64,000 nt of DNA from contig JARGXX010000003.1 in assembly GCA_030374765.1 (NCBI GenBank), positions 1,575,962-1,639,961 of the forward strand, in the 5' to 3' direction. This DNA is from Agarophyton chilense (taxonomy: Eukaryota; Rhodophyta; Florideophyceae; Gracilariales; Gracilariaceae). Made by a program: the position numbers and the translations under genes. The notes below the pieces were generated by a model that was not told the DNA's origin, searched no databases, and worked only from the letters and a program-made list of their open reading frames with translations. Each line of letters begins with the position of its first letter. The first letter of the stretch is position 1. Below are positions 11,259-19,885 of this stretch, in pieces.

Positions 11259-12585
11259 CAGAAATAGAGGACATCACGCCGATCTCAACGCAATGTACCT
11301 GCCAGAACAAACAAGACCTTGGGTTGTTGTCGTCACCCATGAGTTGGGATGAATGGTGCGCCACCACGGACGGCGTGGGGACCAAAAAGAGCGTCGAGAC
11401 ACGCCAGTACATCGCCCGTTGCTTCCCATCCGCACGAAACATCGAGAGATATAACTGAGGACGCTTGTCGGCACTCATGTCGTGAAATTCAACCTGGTGC
11501 CAGCAGAAGAAGAACTCCAGGGACTGACGTAAACAACCATCGGGCTCGTGCATCTCGTTCCAATAGACCTTCTCCCATATCCAAAAACAGGTGGTCATAT
11601 GGCGAACCGCAGCACATGAGCGCTAAGAGGTTGTGACTTGTCGAAGAAAATCTCACATGAGGCGAGATGAAGTGCGTGTATAGGTCCGAAAGGAGTTTGT
11701 TGACCCTGAACTGGTATTGGCTTCCTCCTCGCAGCGGACGTACGGCATGTCCGCTTGGATGAGGTTGCGACACCGCGTCGCCGAACGCGGATCCTCAGGA
11801 CAATGCAACCATCGATTATACCACGAGACGCTGCGCACGTTCTTGGTGCCACTCCGGAAATGGGGTATCTTGGCAAACCTTCGGGCGTCGAGATACATAT
11901 GACAGAACCTTTGGTATTCTTCCCCAGAAGACGGAAGAATGGCCTGGCGCACTTCCCGCAGACTCCGTCCGATGGGATGGTCATAGCGGTGCCCGGGACG
12001 TTCGTAAGCCACTTGGTAACCCGAAGAGCTCCCCGCTTGGTTGTTCGAAGCCATTGTGCCGCTGCCCACAGGCTGGTCCGCCGGGAAATTGATAGGAAAG
12101 CCGACTGAAGCGACAAAGTCCGGAGGGAGATGAGCCTATCCGACGGGCTTATAAGGCGAGTTCGGCGTCGCGCGCCACCAATGGAAAAGTACCACAATGT
12201 GCAGAAGAGCTGACGGAATTGACCCGAGCGGACTGTCAGGCTTGAACCACGGTTGACGAGGCGCGGACGGTCGCCAAAGAAAGAACGGAGACTAAGGAAG
12301 TCCCCAATGAACGTCAGGGGGGAAGAAGCCGATGGACCATTCCAGCAACGCGACGCGAGGAATGCGCCAGCGATATACCTATGGCCAGCGCTCACGGCGC
12401 GCGGGAGTTTCGGTCCTTAGGCCAATTGATCGCGACCCCGGCGCCAATGGTCAACTCATGGTTCCCCGCATCCCCGCCTGCGATGACGACGCGACGTCCC
12501 GTCGCGCTTATTGGTACTGGAAGCAACAAAGCGCTCGCGTCCCCTGGGTCAATCACGAGGCCATCTGGACTTCGCCGTGACGGTC
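11245..12585 (-). pseudogene. Decayed core frame of the foldback element (unit 1)
   Basis: On the minus strand the main frame is open from about 12585 with several stops, reads well from the ATG at 12069 to 11653, and resumes from 11598 to 11245. A neighbouring frame takes over around 11773-11600, indicating a pair of frameshifts. Readable pieces include a Tyr/Arg-rich segment (RPGHRYDHPIGRSLREVRQA) and an aromatic C-terminal part (WIWEKVYWNEMHEPDGCL). I do not recognise the family. It would be the element's own gene or captured sequence. Confidence 0.35.
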
Positions 12586-12606
12586 GAATCCTAAGGTGGG
12601 ATATAT

Positions 12607-13052
12607 ATGAAGAAGCAACGATAACGGCTAAGCCCTGTAAGCCGCCGGGCCCTAAGGACTCTTACAGGCGACATGTAGACCGGTCGACATCAGGTGGACT
12701 CATGTAGATTATTAATTTTTTTAATTAGTGTAATAGATTAGCATTACAGAGCCAGGGAGATCTCTGCACCTGGCCAGTACTATTAACTTGGCTCGAGTGA
12801 CGCTTCTCCCTTAGAGTACGGTAGGCACCGTTAGGACATTAAATAACCCCCTTTGCTATATTAGTTCCACCCTTTGGTCTTCAAGCCATCATTTCCGTAG
12901 CTCCAACCTTTGGGACTACGCAGTAAACGCCAGCCCAGTGCACCAAGTACTCTGGGAGTGCGACTGTCAAGGATTCGAACCTTAGGAACCGCTCTACCAC
13001 GCTACCACCGGTCGAGACCCGTGCGCTGATCCACCATTCATTGCGTTACAAT
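12607..13052 (-). repeat. Right arm of the foldback element (unit 1)
   Basis: Inverted partner of 10813-11258. Its outer end (CATTGCGTTACAAT, 13039-13052) directly abuts Ty3/gypsy reverse-transcriptase coding sequence that is open from 13053. Confidence 0.75.
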
Positions 13053-13415
13053 TCCCCGCTACTCGCACATTGCAGCTCCATTGAACGCATTGTTGCGTAA
13101 AGGACAGCCTGTTAAGCTCGAGGAATTCGGACCCAGGGAACACGAAGCCTTCAAGACTTTGAAGACAAAACTCGTCACAGCACCAATATGGGCATTGCCC
13201 AAACCCAACCTACCCTATTCTCTGGATACCGACTCCAGTGAGTATCAGGTAGGGTGTGCTCTTTTTTTCGGACCCATCCGGACGATCAGAGAAAACTTAT
13301 CGGTTCCTGGTCACGAACGTTGAAAGTTGCAGAGAAGAATTACTCCGTATCAGGAAAGGACTTCATTGCGGTAGTGTGGGCGCTGACTACTTTATGACCC
13401 TATCTCCAGCGTCTG
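13053..13415 (+). pseudogene. Ty3/gypsy pol, reverse-transcriptase end and RNase H start (unit 1)
   Basis: From 13053 the plus strand encodes the end of a Ty3/gypsy reverse transcriptase and the first part of RNase H (APLNALLRKG, EAFKTLKTKLVTAP, YSLDTDSSEYQVGCALFF, KDFIAVVWALTTL). A frame change occurs near 13320 and a TGA at 13395-13397. It stops abruptly at the 14-kb transposon and resumes in the same frame at 27419. Upstream domains are missing because the foldback element abuts at 13052. Confidence 0.8.
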
Positions 13416-13432
13416 TGTTCTCGGAATGCTAG
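13416..13432 (+). repeat. Left terminal inverted repeat, copy 1
   Basis: TGTTCTCGGAATGCTAG, a perfect inverted match to 27399-27415, preceded by the CTG target duplication. Confidence 0.95.
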
Positions 13433-13664
13433 ATAAGTGTACTAGATAGCTAGTTTTGTAAATAAAAAGCCAAAAAATCTAAGAATTTTGCAGATTGCAC
13501 TAGTTCGGCACCTGAAAAAAAAAATTTTTGGAAAAAATAACTCCATGCATCTTAGTGTTTTGACCACTTAATGCAGTTTAATCTGCATTTTCAGTTTACT
13601 GGTCACTTTTGACCGCTCTAGGTGGAGATCCATACCAAGGCAGTCGTCAGTAACTTCTACCTCC
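13433..13664. other. Left subterminal region of the 14-kb transposon
   Basis: Non-coding AT-rich sequence with CTAGATAGCTAGTTTT near 13440-13455, CACTAGTT near 13499, a TTTTGACCACT near 13557 and a small hairpin AATGCAG/CTGCATT (about 13569-13589). CTAGTTTT-type motifs recur at the right end (27113-27398), which suggests transposase-binding subterminal repeats. Confidence 0.5.
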
Positions 13665-13995
13665 TTACTGGCCCTTTTGCTTACTAGGCTCCAGCGTTCC
13701 ACCGGGAGGGTATTTGACGTTGAAAAAGTCCACCACCGCATTCTCAACCTCGTCCACCTCTCCACTGCTCAAGTTTCTCACACCCGGCTGCCCCACCACA
13801 CACACATTCCCACCCTTCTTCTCCACATCCTTACCAACCCTCCTCTTCTTCAGCCGACTCTCTCCAACTCCTCTTCCTTTCCATTCCTCTCTCCCCTTCT
13901 TCATCCCAGCCGGTTCCTCGCGTCTCCCTGGCGTCACCGGCGACCCTTTCGCTCTCCCCCTCTCCTCTCCCACCTCCTTCAGATACTCTGAAACA
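13665..13995 (-). CDS. Small basic protein or terminal exon, unknown function (copy 1)
   Basis: A minus-strand frame is open from after a TGA at about 13995 to a stop at 13667-13665, with no ATG near its start. It encodes a Lys/Arg/Gly/Glu-rich segment followed by a more globular tail (GVRNLSSGEVDEVENAVVDF) ending in a basic SKQKGQ. The upstream edge looks like a splice acceptor (TTGTTTCAG on the minus strand), so this may be the last exon of a gene whose earlier exons lie in 14084-14915. It keeps its frame in copy 2. No family was recognised. Confidence 0.35.
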
Positions 13996-14083
13996 ACTGT
14001 TCAAAGAGCGGTATCATATCGTTACCTATGTGCAGCGTACAAGGAAGACTAGCAAATTGGAACGCCTTTACTAAGATGTTCAG

Positions 14084-14915
14084 TTAGCAAACACTCTTCA
14101 CATCGACCTTAACGTTCACAATCACACTAACTACACTCTTCGGAGTTATAGACCCAGCTCTGCAATATACGCTTCCATTCAGATTCAACTCTCTCCTTCG
14201 GTTCATTCTCATAACGCTATTGAGGTGTTCTATCCAAAGCCTGCTACACATTCTCTTAATCGAAGGAGGCGTACAATGTATAAACGCGTTATACGGGTCT
14301 CTACAAACTACGCCGTTCAATCCAAACCAGCGATATACCTGGAAGAAACGAGCCTTTCTGGAATTCGGGGCTCTACTCCTTACTCTACTCATCCCCCTCA
14401 ACGCCATACTTTTCCTCGTTCACCGCTTCATTCCAGTCAGCGGTACCCTTTCATCAGACGTGAAGACAAATTGTATCGCCTTCTCCACAGGAGGGGCCGC
14501 AGTTGGCGCTTTGGCATATCTTCTCCAGCTTGTTTCTATATCCTTCTTTCCAGAGTCCTATCTTAACACAAAGTTCACAATGACCCTGGAACCACGGAGA
14601 ACCTCTTTTATGAACCTCGTGCTTGGCGCCCTCTCCCACTCTTTTCAACAGGCTTTATTCATATCCAGTCCGGCTGTAACCTTCCGACTACTCGGTATGA
14701 GGCTGTCGGCATGCACTTTCGCTGCACTCTCTTCAACCGCCTTTTCCACATCTTGCATTGAGGGCCCTGGTGTTCCTATACTGCTTGGTAACACAGTGGA
14801 TGTCGTAATCTTGATATCTTCGACAGTTGTCAATCACTATGAGAAAGTGAAAGCAAGTGCTGCTCTCACGCGTTTCAATCCAGTTGTTCAGGAGTTTCTA
14901 CTGAAAGACGACTGA
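14084..14915. other. Ambiguous coding region with overlapping frames (copy 1)
   Basis: A plus-strand frame of 231 codons (14220-14915) has several hydrophobic stretches that would be membrane segments (FGALLLTLLIPLNAILFLV, then GAAVGALAYLLQLVSISFF). It has no ATG in its first ~118 codons. On the opposite strand, 14407-14084 and 14833-14645 are open and look equally protein-like (VEKAVEESAAKVHADSLIP). Copy 2 keeps the plus-strand frame but gains a stop in the 14833-14645 frame. I cannot say which strand is coding; a spliced minus-strand gene ending at 13665 is a real alternative. Confidence 0.3.
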
Positions 14916-14996
14916 TCACTATTACAAGAAAAGGGGACTACTCCACATATTACCTCAAATTGTACTCTTTATTGTTCAATAGGTAACAGATAGTAT

Positions 14997-17422
14997 CTAG
15001 TCGTCGTCGTCATCCATTATCATACCGCCGTCTTCATAGTCTCCATCTGTGTTAGCCGAGTTGAGACCCATCCCAGGTTCATCATCCTCTTCTTCATACT
15101 CCTCTTCCCCAATTTTAACAACTTCCATTTTATAATCTTCATCCAACTCCTCATCCTCATCTACCTGGACGTCTTCATCATCACCCTTGTTGGAATCATC
15201 CTCTTCGAACTTAGGCCGAAATGCTGGTTGCCTATGCACTGCGTCTGGTAGCTTGTACCCATCCGGTACCAAGTACATGTGATACCTCATGCAAACTTCC
15301 TTAACCAATGCATCCTCGTATCCAGCTCCAGCATGAAACACATCTCCTCTTCCAATAAAAATGGAGTACGGCGGAATCCTGAACTTCCTCACTACCATCG
15401 TCCGAGACAGCCGCTTCAAGCTCCTGTCGTCGGGCACGTACATGTTATGTGACCTCTCACAAACCCAAAGGATGAACGAACTCGCTCCCGACGCCATCAT
15501 GAAGAACCCTGGAACCTCTTCGACGTTCTTCTCGGCATCGGTCAGTCCTCGAAAGTCCGTATGTAACACCTGCCTTGGACAGCCCTCCGCCGTACACAGC
15601 ACTCGCCCCCCTGTTTCAGGGGCATACATCTCTTCTTCCCCGACCGGTTGTTGCACAACCGAAGAGCGGCCGCAATCTGTCCAAACCTCGCATCCAACAA
15701 TGCCCTTTTCCTCATCATTAACACGTTGTTCTCGTCCCCCTCCACAGAATCCACAATCCCCACCTTCGTCGTAATGTACCGCCCAACTCCCCTCATTCTA
15801 TCTCCAGCGTCTCTCTCCTCACTAGCGTTGATTATAGGGTCCCATTTCTTTCTATTCCCTTCAATCGTCAAGTCCGGCTGGTTCAAGAAATCCGTCTGGA
15901 AGAACTCTAGCAAAGTCCCAGTCACATCCCCATCGAAGTTTACCCCCCTCTTCTTCGCCTCATCCGCCATCCCCTCGTCCGTGGCAAACTCTTCCAGCAC
16001 ACAAAATCCTTTCTCCATCAGCTCACTTCTCTTAGTCGCGAAGTACTCGCGGGCCAAGTCATCCCTCTCCATTGCTGCCATCCATACCGCCTGCTCTTCA
16101 TTCACAGGGTGGTCCTTCGTCGGTAGAATCACCCCAAGAACCGGTTCTTTCGTGGAACCCAGTTCCTTGTGCCTGTTATGAGCAGCACGCCAATAAACCG
16201 CATGGTGCACACTTTTCAAGTCTTCTACCCTCAAGCACTCCGCCCTGTGCTTGTTCCGTAGGTAAATCATCTGCATCCAGAGGTGCTGATGCTTCACTCC
16301 ATTTTCACCCGCCAGCCACTCGCTCGGAAGTGCATTCACCAAGTACACCCACGACATACCCGACCCCCCCACATACGGTCTCGCCCTCTTCAGCCCCTTC
16401 GGAACACCCTCCGGATTATTGTCTTCGAAGCCACGAATTTGCACACCTTCCTCCTCTTCGTCCCCTACAAATGCACCCTGCCCCCCGTCATCATCCAGTT
16501 CATCCTCACTCGATGAGAAAACATTGAGTACATGTTCCTCCAAGAAGCGCTTCAGCTCTTTCCTGCTCATCTTCTTGAACACATCCACAACGTCAGCCGG
16601 TATTTGAGCCGCAGATGTGCCCACCGTCTTTCCCCTCTTCCTCTTCCGCTTTAAAGGCTGTTCATACTCGCGTTCATCATCACTAATGACCACAGCCTTT
16701 CTCTTCCCCTTTCTCTGTCTAGGTTCCATCACTCTCTCACCCGCAGCATCCAGGCCGCGCTCAGTACCTTTTCTAGTTCGTGTGATGCGTCTGGGAACCA
16801 CGGTTTCCTGGTAGGGTACAGACTCCCCAGCACTAGACGAAGGAAGATTCACAGAAGGTGGCACCTCCACCACATCCTTCTCCGCACTTGGGGACGCCAG
16901 ACTCACTTTCAGACCGCCTTCAATCCGCCTTTGTGCGATTTTCATCTTCTTCGACACCAACCCCGGCCACCACCGCTTCGGACCAATGAGCTCCATCTTC
17001 GCCGTTTGCATGCAAAGGTACTCCCTTAAAGACACCTCGTTCTTTGCCATCACAATTGTGCTGTCTCGAACCTTCCCCGCCGTCAGACCCTTCTCCTTTC
17101 CCGCCCTTTCGCATATTTGGAACATTCCTATGGCGCATTGGAAGAACTGCGTTCGCGTCTCCTGGAAACGTCCCATATTCCCCGTAGAACCCATCCTCAC
17201 CCTCACATGTAGCTGCCACCCAGGTGTACACGGTGCATTCTGTCGGCAGACAGAGGTGCGCGAGAACTTCATCGGGACTCCCGATGAAGTCGAAGTGCTC
17301 CTCTGACGGGCGACAAAATGCAACCAGGATAGCTGCGAAGTCGTTCCGCAACAACTGTTCTTCCGTGCGCGCTCCTCAACCGTACTCACAATCTTTCCGT
17401 ACCCACCCGCACCCACCCGCAC
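14997..17422 (-). CDS. 2OG-Fe(II) dioxygenase-like protein with basic N-terminal half, frame break near 15600 (copy 1)
   Basis: Two overlapping minus-strand frames (17422-15542 and 15656-14997) make up one protein of about 800 residues. The C-terminal frame has the signature of a cupin-fold 2OG-Fe(II) oxygenase: RQVLHTDF (HxD at 15563-15555), 73 residues later PPYSIFIGRGDVFHAG (second His at 15335-15333), and Arg in CMRYHMYLVPDG (15287-15285) that would hold 2-oxoglutarate. An acidic tail follows, ending in five Asp. The N-terminal half has nuclear-type basic stretches (PLKRKRKRGK) and a conserved-looking helical segment before the break (RALLDARFGQIAAALR). Neither long frame starts with ATG, and a different frame looks coding at about 17354-17180, so an intron or second shift at the 5' end is likely. 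Known relatives include TET/JBP, AlkB and phytanoyl-CoA-type enzymes; the substrate is unknown. It is transcribed divergently from the methyltransferase. Confidence 0.6.
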
Positions 17423-17488
17423 CCGCTGCTCTCTTTCACTCAGGCTCTCGTGACGACCGCCCGTGAGGTTGTTTGAACACGTACATAA
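17423..17488. promoter_or_regulatory. Compact divergent gap between dioxygenase and methyltransferase genes
   Basis: Only 66 bp separate the methyltransferase ATG (17489) from the upstream limit of the dioxygenase frame, so a shared bidirectional promoter is likely. No TATA box is evident. A five-tract G-quadruplex-capable run (CCC tracts at 17402-17424, G-rich on the minus strand) sits at its edge. If the dioxygenase starts further in, the regulatory region is longer. Confidence 0.35.
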
Positions 17489-19846
17489 ATGGCTCCAGAA
17501 CCCACGAGAACTTCTTCATCGCCTGCGGCAGACACCTTCCAAATGGGTAAACTGTTTGGTACGGGGGATGAAGTTATCAGGGCGTGTCTGGATTTGCGTG
17601 ATCGTTACGCATCAACGAGGCGGAAGGAAGATGAGCCGCGAAAAGTGGGGCACACTGCATTCATCGATTTCGCAATTGCCAATCGCCACATCCTACCGGA
17701 GACCACGAAGTTTTTTTATACTCTCCTAGGTCCCGACCACACCAATTACACAGAAGATGAGCTCCGAGTTGTAGGAATGAGGGGCTCGAACTGTCAGAAT
17801 TATTTCTCGGCGAGGTTGCTGGATATAAGGGATGGGGACCTGGATAGGCGCGTGAGGGACTTTTGGAACGCGTACGAGGCGGTGGAGTTCAAGGACATCC
17901 CGAAGAATGTCACTTTGACAGAGTTCTTCAAAGGTCTGGATACAACCCGAAAGAAGGCGAGCAAAAGCCAGGCTCCATTCGCGACCGACTTTCCGACAAT
18001 GTTCCAGAGGTTGCTGTTCCTCATGTGTATTCAGTCGGTCTTTATGGAGAAGAGAAGAGTCTCCCGTAAGCAAAGAAAGCGGGACAGAACCTACGATACG
18101 CCATTTTCGAAGGTGGCGATTTATGACAAACCAGTAGCTCAGCGTGTGGGCTTTGGTGTGCAGCTCGTCAATAACGCGTTGGACAGCTTCACCCAGTATT
18201 TGGGATTCCCTGGCGTGGAATTCATGGTTTTGCCCTTTATCCATATACGATATTCTGATATGCAGTTCCAGGCAATCGGAAACAGAAGGGATGGGTTCTC
18301 TCACAAGGACATGGCCCAACGACTCCTTCCTGGTAAAAACCGTACTTTATTGGAGGAGAATGTCGTCCCATGGGCGTTGAACCTGCCGGAGTACGTTGAC
18401 ACTCCACTTCGTATGTTGGCCAAAGAGTTTCTCGCTGACTTGCACAAAGTGGTGGTGAATGAGCAGCTTTACTCTATATCAGCTCCGGAAAGATGGGACG
18501 TTCTAAAACCGTTTACATACACTTTGCCTAGAGTGTTTGCGGAGAGATTCGACTGCTTCTCGAACTCTCTTATCTCTACCATCTCGGAATACATATCGCC
18601 ACTAAAGCTGCGAGGGAGTGTGGAGGTGGAAGTGGTGGCTGCAACAAAGGCGGAACCTACTATGGTTATGGAAGAAGACGAGATAGAAGTTATACCCCCT
18701 GAGAAAGATTCGGAGGCTCCGGCGGTGGAGGGTGGAGAGGGAGTGGAGGGTGGGACCGGGAATGAGGAAGAGAACATGGCTGTTGGACAGCATTCGTCCA
18801 CAGCTGGACCAAGGTCGGTCGAATCTGAGTCGGTGGATATTCTGCCGCCTCACGACCTTACTTCTCTGGATGATATAATGTCTCTCCAAAAGTGGGAGTC
18901 GGAGATGGAAAAGCACTGTCGAATGCACAATTGTACTTTCGAGAACCTGGTGGAGATTGACGAGACATTGCGCAGCAATGGGGTCTCTCCGATAGGGAAA
19001 GTGCAGTTGGTTCTCATGGACCCGCCGTATAATATACGTGCGAAGAAGTACAGGAAAAACAGCTGGTACGACGTTCTTAACTGGCAAGACATGGTAAAGA
19101 CGGCGAAGCTCATCTCTAAACTTCTGCGTCCGGGAGGGCATTTCGTTATATTCTGCGCGATTGGCCAGGTGAACGAATGGAAAGAAGTGTTGGGTCGAAT
19201 TGGTGCAAAGGATGAGAATGGACAGAAGAGCAGGTCGTTTGTCGTGGACAAGGTCCAGCTGCACTTCATTCGCTCTCAAGGCAATCCGATGCGTAATCCC
19301 GGACGTAGTTCGTGCTCCCTGTTTCCCAGAACAGAGTACGCCATTCATGGAGTTCGCAGCGGGTTTTCCTACGCCGAACAACATGGCATGGTGAACTATG
19401 AGAACTTCAGCTATGTACCATCGCGATATCCGGGTTACGATAGCGTGATTGACCAAGTGCCTCCCATGTCGAATGGTGAAACACTTCTATGGAGAAGGAA
19501 TAATGCCAAAGGAGCAGTTACGTATCAGAATGTGCGGGCGGAACAGAAGTCACGCGCTTTGCTGAAGGAGCTCATCAGCAGGTTTTCTCAGCCGGGAGAC
19601 ATAGTGGTGGACCTCTTCGCCGGAACATTTTCAACGGCCATGGCATGCATGGAAATGGAAAAGCACCGTCAGTTTCTAGGGTGTGAGCCAGATCCGCAGT
19701 GCTTTGCTCATGCAAAGCACGCCGCTACAGTGAAATTTGCGTCATGCATGCGAAACAACGAGACGGACATTCATATAACGCAGGATGTTCGGAACGCTGT
19801 GACTCGAGTGACATGCTTGTTTCCGGACGTCGTCATAAAGCGTTAG
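17489..19846 (+). CDS. DNA adenine/cytosine-N4 methyltransferase, beta-class motif order, 785 aa (copy 1)
   Basis: The ATG at 17489 (context ACATAAATGG) opens a 785-residue frame ending in TAG. Residues 1 to about 490 have no recognised domain and end in an acidic Glu/Gly-rich linker (about 400-460). The C-terminal ~290 residues are an S-adenosylmethionine-dependent amino-methyltransferase. The catalytic motif MDPPYN (DPPY at 511-514) is followed by LRPGGHFVIFCAIGQ, a variable presumed target-recognition part, and the cofactor motif VVDLFAGTFSTAMACMEMEK (Asp at 708), with a GCEPDPQC strand after it. Motif IV before motif I is the beta-class order of N6-adenine/N4-cytosine DNA methyltransferases. 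All key residues are present. Target (6mA or 4mC) and site are unknown. The SET protein follows 39 bp later in the same frame. Confidence 0.85.
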   Translation: MAPEPTRTSSSPAADTFQMGKLFGTGDEVIRACLDLRDRYASTRRKEDEPRKVGHTAFIDFAIANRHILPETTKFFYTLLGPDHTNYTEDELRVVGMRGSNCQNYFSARLLDIRDGDLDRRVRDFWNAYEAVEFKDIPKNVTLTEFFKGLDTTRKKASKSQAPFATDFPTMFQRLLFLMCIQSVFMEKRRVSRKQRKRDRTYDTPFSKVAIYDKPVAQRVGFGVQLVNNALDSFTQYLGFPGVEFMVLPFIHIRYSDMQFQAIGNRRDGFSHKDMAQRLLPGKNRTLLEENVVPWALNLPEYVDTPLRMLAKEFLADLHKVVVNEQLYSISAPERWDVLKPFTYTLPRVFAERFDCFSNSLISTISEYISPLKLRGSVEVEVVAATKAEPTMVMEEDEIEVIPPEKDSEAPAVEGGEGVEGGTGNEEENMAVGQHSSTAGPRSVESESVDILPPHDLTSLDDIMSLQKWESEMEKHCRMHNCTFENLVEIDETLRSNGVSPIGKVQLVLMDPPYNIRAKKYRKNSWYDVLNWQDMVKTAKLISKLLRPGGHFVIFCAIGQVNEWKEVLGRIGAKDENGQKSRSFVVDKVQLHFIRSQGNPMRNPGRSSCSLFPRTEYAIHGVRSGFSYAEQHGMVNYENFSYVPSRYPGYDSVIDQVPPMSNGETLLWRRNNAKGAVTYQNVRAEQKSRALLKELISRFSQPGDIVVDLFAGTFSTAMACMEMEKHRQFLGCEPDPQCFAHAKHAATVKFASCMRNNETDIHITQDVRNAVTRVTCLFPDVVIKR

Positions 19847-19885
19847 AAGTCCTGGAAAACACCTACCGGATTTCCCGAGCATCAG

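Larger units (their letters stand above)
10813..13052. mobile_element. 2.24-kb foldback element with ~445-bp inverted arms (unit 1)
   Basis: The left arm (10813-11258) and the reverse complement of the right arm (12607-13052) align over their whole length with scattered mismatches. Both outer ends read ATTGTAACGCAATGA when viewed inwards. The core of about 1.35 kb holds a decayed minus-strand frame. No clear target duplication flanks it: the left neighbour is the unrecognised minus-strand frame and the right neighbour is Ty3 pol, so the element or its insertion may have been accompanied by a rearrangement. Long arms with a coding core suggest a foldback or Mutator-like element; the class is unknown. 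Confidence 0.7.

Noticed and set aside
11595..12395. 266-codon minus-strand frame in the foldback core
   Set aside because: Its composition (Ser/Arg/Leu-rich) and overlap with a more protein-like frame suggest a shadow; the decayed core frame at 11245-12585 is preferred.
18602..19456. 284-codon minus-strand frame opposite the methyltransferase
   Set aside because: It is an antisense shadow; the plus-strand frame has the full set of methyltransferase motifs.
19844..19846. TAG as a reassigned sense codon joining methyltransferase and SET
   Set aside because: All three stop codons end or interrupt frames in the window in the usual way, and nothing else suggests a variant code.
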